Shown one piece after another: positions 46,791 through 58,046 of a stretch of 64,000 bases of DNA. The DNA is from Hyparrhenia diplandra (Eukaryota > Streptophyta > Magnoliopsida > Poales > Poaceae). The stretch covers positions 124,001-188,000 of the forward strand of contig JADLZK010009391.1 in the NCBI GenBank assembly GCA_015847255.1, written 5' to 3'. How positions within the stretch are numbered: the stretch's first letter is position 1; the number at the start of each line of letters is the position of its first letter. The notes beneath the pieces were generated by a model, which was not told the origin of the DNA, ran no database searches, and saw only the letters and a program-made list of their open reading frames with translations. The position numbers were made by a program, and so were the translations under genes.

Positions 46791-47016
46791 ATTTACAAAA
46801 GAACGCATAAATATCATCGAACACTGATAGCCAACATCACCACATAAACATCATCTCAATCCCATAGCCAACATTTAGTATCACATAAATGTCATCTCAC
46901 ACTGATAGCCAGCATATTAGATCAATACCTACGACCCTAATATAATTAAACTTGTAGCGTAATTCCCTATTGCTCTAACCATTCAGCAATACCCTGCACT
47001 CACTTTCCTCGCACCT

Positions 47017-47479
47017 CTAATGCTTGGGAAGGATAAACAACTTCTTGACACCGTCGGTGAAGTCGACGCCCACCTCGGCGAACCCCTTCTTCTTGAGCTG
47101 CCTCAGGACATCCAGATGCAGGTCGACGCAGTAATTCCGTCAGTCATCAACCGCAGATAGTGGTCGCTGATCGGGAACTTGGAGTAGATGATGTTAAACT
47201 TACCGACAGGAGGCGGCTTCCGGAAAAGATGCCTGTTCTTCAAAATGTCGATGAAAGAGTCGGGCACCCTTTCCTTGGTGATCCCCGCCTCGGCCGCCTT
47301 GGACTCGATCCCGCCCGGAGGACCGGTCGGGGAAGACGAAATTGATCCAGTCCGCCTCCGTAATGACCCCTTTCCCAAACGCCTCCTTGTTCCCCACCTC
47401 GGCCTCGGGGTCACCGGATCTCCCGCCGGTTCCGACCGCCTCCTCCTTGTTCCCGGCTCGCCCCTCGGTGACGCCGATC
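47017..47479 (-). pseudogene. Array copy 4, 3' part: family member split by a LINE
   Basis: From the insertion point leftward the frame reads IGVTEGRAGNKEEAVGTGG and GNKEAFGKGVITEADWINFV. It then shifts at a G4 run (47329-47332) to GGIESKAAEAGITKERVPDS, followed by FIDILKNRHLFRKPPPVGKF and YSKFPISDHYLRLMT. A second one-base shift near 47135 leads to NYCVDLHLDVLRQLKKKGFA and EVGVDFTDGVKKLFILPKH, stop at 47017-47019. Its 5' part lies at 53891-53962 beyond the LINE. Confidence 0.75.
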
Positions 47480-50400
47480 GGGCGCGGGCGTTGTGGAGGG
47501 AGGGTCTCGGCTCGTCGACCACGGAAGGCTTCCGTGAACGTGAAGAGCGGACTCGACCGTTGGCTCCCAGCCCCATCCCGCGCCGGGCCGGCCCGGCGCG
47601 CCGGCCGGCCGCCGGCACCGCACCGCGCCCCGCTCGCCTCCCCGCACCTCCACCGCCGTGAATCCGCTCGCTCCCCCACCTATCCCGCTTTCGTTTTCTC
47701 CCTCCCCCTCCCCGCCCTCGAGCGGCTGTCGTCGCGGCGTTGGCCGCCGCCGGGCCGGCCCGGCGACCCGCGGACGCGCCCCTCCTCCGCGCGGAGAGAT
47801 GGCGTCGAGCCGGGGCCTTGCTCGCCGCTCGCGCGCAGTTAGGCGCCGCCGCCGCCGCCGGGCGCCTCCTATCCGCCACGGGGCCGCGGCTCTGCCAGAC
47901 ACCGGCCGCCGGCTGAGCCTGAGCCTGGCCGGGCCGGGGTGCCTCCTACGCCGGATCCGGCCGCCGGGAGTCCTTCCCCGGGGGGCCCGGCCTCCACCCG
48001 ACGCCGCCGTGCTCCTTGTCATCGCCCCATCGCGGTCCGAGATGCGGGTGGCGCCAGGCCCGCCGGGCCGGGCAGCCCCGCCCCATCGCGCCAACCGCTC
48101 CCGCCGCTCGTAGTGGAGCCGCAGCGCCGAGGGCCGGCCGGCCGGTGCGGACCTCCAAGTCCGGAGTCCGTGGCTGGCACGTGCGCTGCCCTCGGCGGTA
48201 TGCGACGGCGGTTCTCTTCCCGCGATGTCGAGGAGGGCGAGGTCGCGGACGACGACTCGCCACTCATGGCTCCCACTTCCGCTGGACCCGGCCGCCGTCG
48301 ACGCGGGCGAAGGCGTACCGTGGCTCGTGGCGACCTTCCGCTCCGACCCCGCCGCTCCGCCGCCCACCACCGCCCGACCACCCGCCCCGACCGCCCGCCC
48401 GCCGCTCCCTCCCACCCGCCTCCCGCCCTCCGCCGGCGATCCTAAGGATGCGGGGTGGACGCCTCCCTTCTCCGGAACGCTGACAACAAGGAGGAGTATG
48501 CCGAGCCGAGGCCCCCACGGGCCGCGGCGGGCGTGTTTGTCCATCCCGTCCTCGTCTGCACGCTCCGGGCTCCGCCCGATGCCACACGGGTGGCCCCGGC
48601 TGGGGCTAGCGTGATCACGCCCAAAGACGGCGGCCTGGGCCAAGCAGCGCCGCCGACGCCGTCGCCGCCGTCGGCCGGCCGCCCGGACGCCCTTCGTGCG
48701 CGCCTCCCACGGCGCAGGGTACCAGCCCCACAGAGGCTCCGCCCGACGGTCGAGAGCGCACGCCCCGCCAATCGCCGACGGCTACCACCGCCGCCTCCAT
48801 CGCCACCGATCGGGCCGCCGCCGTGGTCGCCGTGACCAAACACCCGGCCGGGGCCATCCTCCACCGCTCGCGCCCCCTCATCGATGACGACGGCTTCACT
48901 TGTCCGGGCGGCCGGCGCCAGCGCCCTCCCCGCCCCGCCGCCGCACGCCCCGCGGCCACCTTCCCCTCGTTGGGCTGTGTTTCAACCGCCCGGCGGGGAC
49001 CACGCCGCCGCCGGTGCCGCCCGACCCGGTGCCTCTTTCGCCGCAGCACGCAGGCACGGGGCAAGGGACCGCAGTATTGCCGTCCTCCCGACCACTGGCG
49101 CCTCCACGAATCAAAGGCGGAGCTCTACGGTGCTCTGGAGCCCGTGGTTGTGTGCTCAAGACGCCGCCCGCCGACCGTATCCGGGCCCGGAGCGCCCTAG
49201 GGGCGGGCGGGTCGGGCCGATGCCCGCGTCGCTTCCGCGATCCTCCGCCACCCACCTCAACTTCAGCATTGCCCCCGAGACCCCCTCGACGCCCACGCCA
49301 GCTTTGGGAGCGCTAAGCCGATGCAGCCGGCGCTCTTGGCGCCCACCGAATCGCCTTTGATCGATTGGTGGGTTTCAAGGTGGCGGCCGAGTTCAAGGTC
49401 GTGAATCTGAGAGGGCGCCCGCACCCCACCACCGCTACGCACTCGACGGGGTGGGCGGAGCTGGGCGGTGAGTTTGCCGCCGCACCGGCCGGCACTCGGC
49501 CTCCTCTCGTCCAACCCCGAGGTCTGCCAGGGAGGTCCTCCGCTGAGCCTCCCCTATCGTCCCGCCAGCCTACCCCGGCGGGTGTCACGCCACCGCCCAC
49601 ATCCACCGAGGGCTCGACGACCGGTGGGCGGATCCAGTCCTTACCGGGGTTCACCTCGACACGTCGGGGCCTCGATCGCGCGTCTCGGATCCCCCCCCGC
49701 CGCACCGATGCCGTTCGCCGACGACGACGTGACGGCGGGCCCCCGATCTCTGTCTCTACTCCGACTCTAGCGCCCCACCACCTCTTACCACCGACGGGCC
49801 GCGGTGGACACCGAGGATTCCCGGGGAGGACGGCCGTGGGTCCGACGATCAGACCGGGACTTCCCGGGCGATCACCTTGCCGGGCCGACAACGCCGCCCA
49901 CCGGCCGCCACCCCTCCGCTCGTCCGTAATCACCGAGGAAGAGTGGACCCTAGACGCGAGACCGCCGCCGCCGGCCGGCGCTAGCCGAGATCCAAACCCG
50001 GAGCGGCGGCGCGCCGAAGGTGATGCTCAAGAAAGCTCGAGGGGCGTCGGTCGACGCATGTGTCGACACTCGGACCAGAGCCGGCGGCCAAGTTCCAGTA
50101 CTACGGCGACGATGTGTCGCCCGGCAGCGACAACATTTGCGCGAGCTCTTCCCCATGACCCGCCGGCGAGGGCAGAATCGGGGATTCTCGGTCTGTCGCC
50201 CGTAGTCGCTTACGTAACACCCGGTTTTCGAAGAATACCAAGCGTTAACCATATGTGTGCCGGGATGTCCACACGACACATATAGCAACAAAAAATGGTA
50301 AATATCGGAAGCAATGCTTTTATTATATAGCTTAAACATATTTACATCGACTTACATATATATCAGAGTACAACGGAAACTATTTCTAATCTTCTATCTT

Positions 50401-53400
50401 CGGGCTCCATGCTCCACAGGGACGGTTGACTGGGGGAGCACTCGCCTAGTACTCATGGACCTCCAAAGGAAACTTCTAGCTGGAACCGCCATCTGGTACC
50501 CATCCGGGATTTTCATTGGTGATACAACAAGCGTCAGCTCACCATGCTCAGCAAGTATAACATGAGGTTATGCAAGGCTCAAAAGGCTAGACACGGTTGA
50601 ACTGCGGTAAGCATTTTTAATTGGTCATATTTTATTTAGTTAAACCTCAATTGCTAGATTATGCTTAGGGCTCCCATAAGAGTATATATCATTATCATCA
50701 TCGATTCATCATCAAGCTTCATCATCATCCGAACCATCCATAGAACCATCTATCTCAAAAAGGATCCAGCCGCCGTGACCGTGAGCACGGCCGATATATC
50801 GCTTTTGATCAAACTCTGGCACAGAGGTGTACACTTTCACCTTGAGCCATGATTGCCCATTGCCCGAGGTGGCCTTACCTCTTAACTCACTACCAAGGTA
50901 AGTCGGCGGGGGAAAATCACTACGCCTTTTCACTAGTCTCTCTAACAAGTTAGCGGCCGCTGGGTTTCAACGGCTAGGCGAATGGAGGCCCCTTCAAGAC
51001 GGCACACACCCGACAGACATCAAAGACACGCTTGACAGCAAGGAAGCCATTCTAGAACCGAGGTCCCCCTTTTGCGCTGAATAAATTCGGTAACTACTAA
51101 ACAATATTAGAGAGTGCTAGTTATACGACTAAGGTCGTGCCCACTTTGACACTCAAGGTCACATCTTGTCTTCCCGGGTTGCCGCTTTAAGATTCAAATC
51201 CTTACGGAGGGCAAACTAGAGCACCCAAAAAGGCCCAATGCTCTAGCCCCCTTCTTTCCATATTGCTCAAAAGCACCTTATGTCCATGTCACTCAACATC
51301 ATCATCTTGATCATTGATCCATATGTCATTAATCAAAGTTAACATTATAGTATGGTGATTGCAGGCTAAGCAAAACTACCCATATGCATAAACCCAAGGT
51401 GAACAAGGTTCAGGATATCAAAAGTACTAGGTAAATCCTTAGCATCAATTTAGACACATGCATATGATAGTGATTAAATGGTTTACGGGTAATCAAGGAA
51501 ACTCATGTTAAACTTGCCTCTAATGTTCGCTCCAACTTTCCAGCTTTTTTCCTTCGAACCTTTCTCCATAGCTCTTCTATCGATAGCAACAACCAACACA
51601 AGAACCTGAACAAACCCTATAAACAATACACCAAACATTACAAAAATAATCTATGAAGGATTTAAAAAGCGAATGTCTTGTTCTATGATCGTTAACGCAT
51701 AAACTAACAAAAACAGGAGGTATGATCAAAAGATGTGAGACTTGAAAAGTATATATGGAAATGGTTGGATTCATGTGAAAAAGTGGAGTTCGGACTAGAA
51801 GAAATATATTGTGACAAAAGGACATGATGTTTTGACAATCGGTTAGGCGTAGAACAAGATTGCAAGATGGCATTGTGTGGCTATTGACATGGCAGGAGCA
51901 GCGACATGGTGTTGGTTATATCATGGGTGTTGTGGTTCATGTAGATGAGGAAACTTGTAAATATGTGTGTAAGTATATGGTACACATTGTGGTTTAATGT
52001 CTTGACCACCGGAGCGGCAAATCATCGGGAACGCGCATGCCAACCGGCACCAGCATGGCTGCGGGCAGCAGGGACAGCAAGGACATCCATCAACAAAAGG
52101 TTAATATCTAATTCATACTTAACCTTATGGACATGAATTCTTTCAGAGGCATGTGCAACTATACATAGGATATTTCTACCAAAGGATGCATCAAGGGGTT
52201 CAATGTATCAACGGGAACATAATTGCCAAAAAACAGGGTTGTTGCTGTTGGGACAGGACGGGTGGCATGCACTTTGTCTCGATATCTCAGCCATCGGAGA
52301 TTTTATAGACAAAAAGAACTTATGGGATCATGTTCAGGGATGTTATGAATATCTAGGTTAAAGTGATTGATGATTTGGTCAGCGGATAAGCGGGGAACGC
52401 CAAAACCATACAGAGCAGCAATCTGACTAGACAGCAGGAACAGCGGCACGGGGATGATGATATCTCTAGTTTCTCAACTACTATGGAGAAACCCTTTTAC
52501 AGAGGTATGTTCAAGGATGTGATATACAACTCCACCAAAGGGATTGATGATTGACTCCACGAAACTGCGGGGAACGCCGATTCCGTAAGAAACAGCAACA
52601 CTGGCTGCGAGGACAGCAACACATACAACCGATAAAACCTCATCGGGATCAACCGTACATCATCTAAGATACTTTATATGCAGCAAGGGTCATGAGAACA
52701 TGATAGGGGTGATGATGGAGTGTTCTCACCATGGGGATGGCTTGGTGGAGCGATGAGTCGCATAGACGACGATCGGGCGATGACGTTGTGGCACGACGGG
52801 GCATCCTTCTTTGTGTAGCGGTTGATCGGGCAGCCATGGGGAAGGAGGAGGAGGTGCAGGGGCGTCCCTTCTCTGTTCTTGGCGTGGGAAATGAAGAGGG
52901 AGGCGTGAGGGGCTGGTGGAGGTATATATGAGGGGTGAGGGGATGGAAGGTGAAGGGGTGGGAAGGCAAAGGGGTCACAACTTGATATTTTTTTGTGAAA
53001 TATGTGGAGGGCTGCCAAGGGGTGACGTGGGAGAGGGGAGAGGAAGAGTTAGAGGGATGGTTGGGCTTCGCTTTGGATCATAAGGGAGAGGAGGATGGTT
53101 GGACTTTGACCCGAGGCGAAGTTCAAGGCATGGTTTGGACCCCGATTCGCCCGACGCGACGATAGAGTTATAGGGTTGGTTTCTTGTGGTATTTTGGGTT
53201 GTAGACTTTGCTCAAGACAAGAATAGATAGAGAGGAAAGAGTGCATTGAAATATTATCCAAGGTGAGCAAAGGAGTGAAAAGAATAACTCTATTAGAAAG
53301 AAGGAACAAAGTTAGGGTTTGTGAGAAGATTAAAGATTGACAACCCATAAAAGCTTTTTGGAACATGGATCAAGGAGTATGGTTTCCAAGAATTTGATCA

Positions 53401-53890
53401 TGGTTTTGAGGTTATGGAAAATTGGTCAAAGATCAAGAGAGATATGATTTGGATTAAGCCATATACGCATTTGAAAACATTTAAACTCATTTTTCAAACA
53501 AAAACACTATGCAAAGGCATGAGATGCAACACAACAACTTAGTTAATTATAAAAGTTTAAGAAACACAATTTTCACTATCTAGAATGTCAACAACTTAAC
53601 TAAGTTGATAAATTTTAGAAAATAATAAAATCATTTGTTGTCATTTTAGTGTTTTCTAAGTCATATCCCAAAATAGAAAATTTTGGGGTATGACAACTTC
53701 TCTCTCCTCTCGCCGCACAAGAGTTTACTTTTTAAGTACAACTTTGTCACTCCGCCGCTTCAGCCGGGCGATTGTTGTCTGTGGTGCTTACGCGCGCCGC
53801 GGCCAATTGTTTTGGCTAATGCGTGCGCCGTGTAAAAACTCTATTTTCCCTTAATGAAATACGTGTCAATGGACACGCTTTCGAAAAAAA
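47480..53890 (+). mobile_element. L1 LINE insertion splitting array copy 4, 12-bp target duplication, itself split by an LTR-like element
   Basis: GTGACGCCGATC is present at 47468-47479 and again at 53891-53902, and the element ends in A7 (53884-53890) after an L1-like tail (CGTGTCAATGGACACGC). It is therefore a plus-strand target-primed insertion. The 5' 2.7 kb is very GC-rich, with a decayed ORF1: DDDGFTCPGG near 48885, then a zinc-knuckle remnant VGLCFNRPAGDHAAAGAARP with most Cys lost and HGARD near 49060. No ORF2 remains. Positions 50213-53695 are a later nested insertion. Long open frames on both strands here are products of GC richness. Confidence 0.85.
50213..53695. mobile_element. 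3.5-kb LTR-like element nested inside the LINE (probable long solo LTR)
   Basis: The left end (C/T)GTAACACCCGG and the right end GGGGTATGACA are complementary in the LTR style (TGT-A-ACACCC against TGTCATACCCC). Length and absence of gag-pol suggest a solo LTR of a long-LTR Gypsy lineage such as Tekay/Del. The flanks GCTTA and ACTTC agree poorly as a 5-bp duplication. An imperfectly repeated block with GGGAACGCC and ACAGCA(A/G)(C/G) words recurs near 52030, 52395 and 52570. No gene is present. The interior between about 50700 and 53650 is otherwise featureless. Confidence 0.6.
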
Positions 53891-53962
53891 GTGACGCCGA
53901 TCTCGCCGGTGAAGGTTCCGGCCGCCTCCTTGGTGTCAACAACGATGTTGCTCCCCCGACAT
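53891..53962 (-). pseudogene. Array copy 4, 5' part (N-terminus) beyond the LINE
   Basis: The minus strand encodes SNIVVDTKEAAGTFTGEIGV, which joins directly to the frame at 47479 through the duplicated target. ATG at 53962 is one base out of frame because of a C5 run (53953-53957). With one base fewer it would read MSGSNIVVDT, close to MSNILVDT of copy 3. The promoter-side homology to copy 3 continues to about 54135. This and 47017-47479 are one broken gene, not two. Confidence 0.75.
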
Positions 53963-54225
53963 CCTACTAATTAACGATCGGGGCTAGGTAGTGTTCGATG
54001 GCGCCGCTATCGTTTCGTTCGTCGTCGATGTCTCCACAGCTCAACGCCCGTCGACGCCGATCGGAAAGCTGCGCTGCGGTGTATGTATGGAGACAGAAGC
54101 AGTTAGGTCATAGCCGGCGTGCGCTATCTATATATGTGCATGACCTCGCGGATCGAGCCTTGACTCGGGCTATCAATAATGTGTTACTAAAAGTTATTCA
54201 CATTTGAACAAGTCTCTAGGAAAAT

Positions 54226-54467
54226 GCTCCCTCCATTATAAATTATAATACATTTGACATTTTGAGCACATAAAAGTTTGACCACTGCGTCTTATTTAGA
54301 AAATTTGTACAAATATAGTCAAATTTAAGACATTACTAAAGAACTTTTATTAATAAACCAAGCCACGACAAAAGAAATGAAATTTTATACAAATTTTTGA
54401 ATAAGACAGTGATTAAACTTGGTGTTAAAAATTCAAACGTCTTATAATTTGGAAAGAGTTTTGTAAT
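54226..54467. mobile_element. Stowaway-like MITE, decayed
   Basis: The left end CTCCCTCCATTATAAATTAT keeps the Stowaway start and the right end is degraded (TTGGAAAGAGTTTTG). Interior words match the elements at 1083 and 45995. The flanking sequence to about 54560 is paralogous to 46157-46230. Confidence 0.75.
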
Positions 54468-54752
54468 ATTCATTTGTGGCTCCAAATCAGTTTATGTTGA
54501 AAATATATTTCATAATTAATTTAATTGTATTCATTTGATATTATAAGTATAAATACTTTTCTATCTATAATTCATTAATTTATATAAGATAATAAAACGT
54601 GATATTGTGCTACAATCTTGCGCTACGGTTGTAAACATTGTGCCACAATCTTACGTTAGGGCAGTGAACAACTCAAACTGAATGCTAACCAGAAGTCAAT
54701 TTATGGTGTGTTGGGTTTGAGTACGAGGAAAAGATGGAACACGGCCATCCAT

Positions 54753-55550
54753 TTTTTTTTTTTTTGACAACAAACACAATTATATTATATTATCACAACG
54801 GTCCGGATTACAGTGGGGTCCTCAAAAAGAGACCATGTTACATTGAAGTCCACGGATGCGCGGCAAACGGCAAAGACTGTCCATGGCGACAATGGCGACG
54901 AAAAAGCGGCGGCGCGGCGCGCAGGGGCGTCGAGGGACGCATGCACACGGCGAAGGACCGTGCAAAGCATCGATTGAAGTTGGGTTGGTCGAGTCGACCA
55001 AGAAAGTGCACACCGACGACCGATTGATATGGTTGGAGTTGTTGTCGGTGGTTGAAGATGCGTCTCGGACCGGGATCCTAGGGGGAGGCGCACCTGCCGA
55101 AGGAGCACCAGGAGAAGTGCCACCATGCTGCAGAAGGGAGCACTAGCACCGTAGACTGTCGTGGAGAGAAACCATAAAAGAAAAAGAAAGCTAAAAAAAA
55201 AAAGAGAGAAAAGATAAAGCGGGAATGGGAGCCTTCTATCTTGGAAGGCACGTGTCTCCGTGGGTGGGCTGGATTCATCATGGAGGCCACACGTCTTCGT
55301 GAGGGGAGGAAGGAAACACGCATTGCCTACAACTGCAAGACATACATCAACTGCAGCCCCCACATCGTAGTTTGTGGGACCCACCATAATGGTCCTCCAC
55401 GAAAAAAATCCCCAAACCAAGGAGCTTTCGGTGGTGGGGGAGCCACCGTGTGCCGCCCGATGAGCCCGTCAAGGAGGATCCCCGGCAGATCTCATCTTGG
55501 TCCCGATGTCGGCAAGAACAACCGGAGTGGACGGTGACAATGGTGAACCA
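54753..55550 (-). mobile_element. LINE-like 3' end, minus strand
   Basis: A T14 tract at 54753-54766, followed by GACAACAAACACAATTATAT and CGGATTACA, is the complement of a typical grass LINE 3' UTR and poly-A tail. The GC-richer part to about 55550 shows no recognisable ORF2 domain; a 211-codon minus-strand frame there has no family features. The right boundary is approximate. Positions 55550-56300 are AT-rich with no gene. Confidence 0.45.
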
Positions 55551-56305
55551 CCATGCATTAAAAATCACACCTATGCATTTGTAGTTTTGTGTGCTTTCTA
55601 GAATTTTACTTACGGCACCAAAAAGATTTATTTTGTTTTCGCTTTTTCTATAAAAAAAGTTAAAAAACAAATGTCTTGTAAAAGTCATTAAAATCATAGC
55701 AATGTCTGGAAAATTGCAAACCAGTTTTGTTAGCTTCATAAAAATGTGATCTATCCATAGATGTTAATATGTTATGGATCTTATTAGGTTGTGCTTTATC
55801 GATAGATGTGTTGAATCATCCTTATATATGAAAACTAAAGTTAAGATCAATATTATCCTAAATGCGAAACTGTAAACAATCGGTCACATGTTGTTTAGCC
55901 CATTATCCAGGCAAAAGGGCTGTTTTAAACTAGAAAATGGTGGTTTAAATGGTTAAAACAACCAATTAAGCTAAATGATCTTTAAGGTTAACGGTGGTCA
56001 TGATATATTTATATCCAAATAATTATGTATGTACTTTGTAATCGAAGGAAAATTATACAATTATGTATTCTAATTCGATACAGGTTTAATACAACATTGT
56101 TATTTATTATCAATATTGACTTATGTTGTGGATGTCACTATCATCACAAAATATAAACAATAGAAATAGAAATATAAAATATAAGTAGATATGTACCACT
56201 CATTTTGCATGAATGTTTAATAGTTTATTTGCTAGTAGTACTTGGATATCATAATAATAATAACTAGAGGGGCGAACTAATACAATTTGTTATTTATGAC
56301 CACTC

Positions 56306-56408
56306 TTATTTATTTGCCACTCAAACCCCACATGCCGGTGACTCGAGATGGTTCCACTTGTCATTGACACACAGCTGGTTGTCATCCGTAAGAGTGGCAA
56401 ATAAATAA
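56306..56408. repeat. Short palindromic element with perfect 17-bp arms
   Basis: TTATTTATTTGCCACTC (56306-56322) and its exact complement (56392-56408) enclose 69 bases. It is MITE-like in form, and no target duplication is evident. It lies just downstream of array copy 5. Confidence 0.8.
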
Positions 56409-56523
56409 AAAATCCTTATTATAGAGGATAACTAGTGGTATAATAATTGATTCCCTTTGCTCCACCAATACGATACCCTGCACGTACATGCACACCTTTC
56501 CTCACGGTGCGCACTCCTGATCC

Positions 56524-57310
56524 TTAATTGGGAAGGATAAAGATCTTCTTCACCCCGTCGGTGAAGTCGACGCCGACCTCGGCGAACCCCTTCTTGGCGA
56601 TCTGCTCCAGGACATCCACGTGCAGGTCCACCAAATAATTCAATGAGCCATGGTAGATAGATAGCTCTCGCGCAGCGGTAGATAGCTCTCGCGCAGCTCG
56701 GGGAAGACGATGTGTACATCCGAATCCGATGAATAAGTGATGGGAGGCAGCTTCCGGAAAGGAAGTTTCTCCTTGAGGCGGTCGATGATAACTTTCGGCA
56801 CCCCTCCCTGGTGGCCCCCGTCGGCTCTGCGTTGCTCTCGAGCCCCGCTGGCGGCTTGGGGAAGACGAACTCGATCCAGTCTGTCTCCGTCACCACGCCT
56901 CTCCCGGCCGCCGGCTTCTTCTTCTTCCACGCCTCAGGCTCGATGAAGCCGATCTCGCCGGCCGCCTTGTTCGTCCCCGGCTCGATGACGGCGAACAAGT
57001 CGGTGAAAGTGAAACCTTCCGCCTCCTTGTTCCCCGCATCAGCCTTGATGACGCCGATCTCGCCGGTGAAGCCGCTAGCCGCCTCCTTATTCCCCATCAC
57101 AGCCTTGGTGACGCCGATCTCGCCGCCACCGATGGCCACCGCAGGCTCGGGCTTGTCCTCCTTTTTTCCCGCCGTGTCGACGAGGATTCCGGTGTTTGGT
57201 GACGGCGATGATCTATCGATGCCCACCGTCGTAAGACTGGTTAAGCTGAAACAAAGCCCAATACAACTTAAATTGATTTTAAAAGCCCAATACAACTTAG
57301 AAAGAAACAA
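56524..57310 (-). pseudogene. Array copy 5: family member, two frameshifts
   Basis: The N-terminal frame (open from an ATG at 57310, with similarity to copy 2 starting at TTVGIDR) carries GGGEIGVTKAVMGNKEAASG, then FTGEIGVIKADAGNKEAEGF and AAGEIGFIEPEAW, three tandem versions of the family repeat. TETDWIEFVFPKPPAGLES follows. A C4 run at 56801-56804 (one base short) shifts to GVPKVIIDRLKEKLPFRKLP and FPELRESYLPLRESYLSTMA. A further one-base shift near 56643 leads to NYLVDLHVDVLEQIAKKGFA and EVGVDFTDGVKKIFILPN, stop TAA at 56524-56526. This copy has the longest repeat region. The start codon is uncertain. Confidence 0.7.
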
Positions 57311-57689
57311 AAAGAAAGTAGGAGTACAAGTCTAACTCCGCTCAAGAAACTGGAAGCAATCGGGCCTGATTTTTAAAAGATGTAGATAGGCCTGACTTCT
57401 AACAACCACGGCAGCACGGCTACAAAAACTCGTCTCTGCTTATGCGCATCCACCATGGGCTACAGAATGGAACACTACAACTTCGTCGAAGTTTCTTCTT
57501 GGCCCTTAGGACTTCGTTCAGAAAAGGAATACGTCGTTTCTTTAATAAAAAAAAATGAAGACTTTATAAAAAAAAAAAGGCTAAAGATCAACAATTTTAA
57601 ATTGAGTAAATTTTATACACCAAAGTTACTTACATTATGATCCAAATAAGTATCATCACATTGATTATAAAATAGATTTTTCATAATAA

Positions 57690-58046
57690 GAGCATCTTCA
57701 AGAGTTTGGTATAGTTTACTTGCTAACCTAATAGATCTAGCAAAATATAAAATAAGGAAATAATAACCTTAAATTTTATCTTTCTCTCCTCTAAAAGTCT
57801 CCTATAATAGTTTTCTAAACGATTTTACATTGAAAACTCCAAACTGTTACCAACCAATCCTATTTAATAACCAACCAATCCTAGGAAAATAAAAATTGAA
57901 TTTGGGGTTGAAATAGTATACCGAACTATAATTTGAAATGAAATTAGTATTAAGGAGCTATTTTCTCAAAAACAGTTGGAGGACACTTTTTCCTTTTTGT
58001 TAAACAAAATAGAAAGTTGTTTACCAAAAACTCTTCAGAGATGGTC
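57690..58046. mobile_element. Tourist/PIF-Harbinger-type MITE
   Basis: The TIRs GAGCATCTTCAAGAGTTTGG and the complement of the right end, GACCATCTCTGAAGAGTTTT, are flanked by TAA on both sides (57687-57689 and 58047-58049), the 3-bp duplication of this superfamily. The interior is AT-rich and non-coding. Flanking stretches 57311-57686 and 58050-58540 show no gene. Confidence 0.75.

Noticed and set aside
47411..48643. Open frame of 410 codons on the minus strand and others up to 306 codons (49365-50285, plus) in the 47.5-50.3 kb block
   Set aside because: They lie in very GC-rich LINE sequence where stop codons are rare in all frames, have low-complexity Arg/Pro/Gly composition, and cross the LINE/gene boundary. 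Only the ORF1 knuckle remnant has family support.
53891..53962. A separate sixth member of the tandem family at 53.9 kb
   Set aside because: It joins copy 4 in frame across the 12-bp target duplication of the LINE, so it is the 5' end of that same gene.
54785..55420. 211-codon minus-strand frame as a gene
   Set aside because: It is mostly hydrophobic and low-complexity, derived from the complement of A/T- and GC-rich LINE 3' sequence, with no domain or splice structure.
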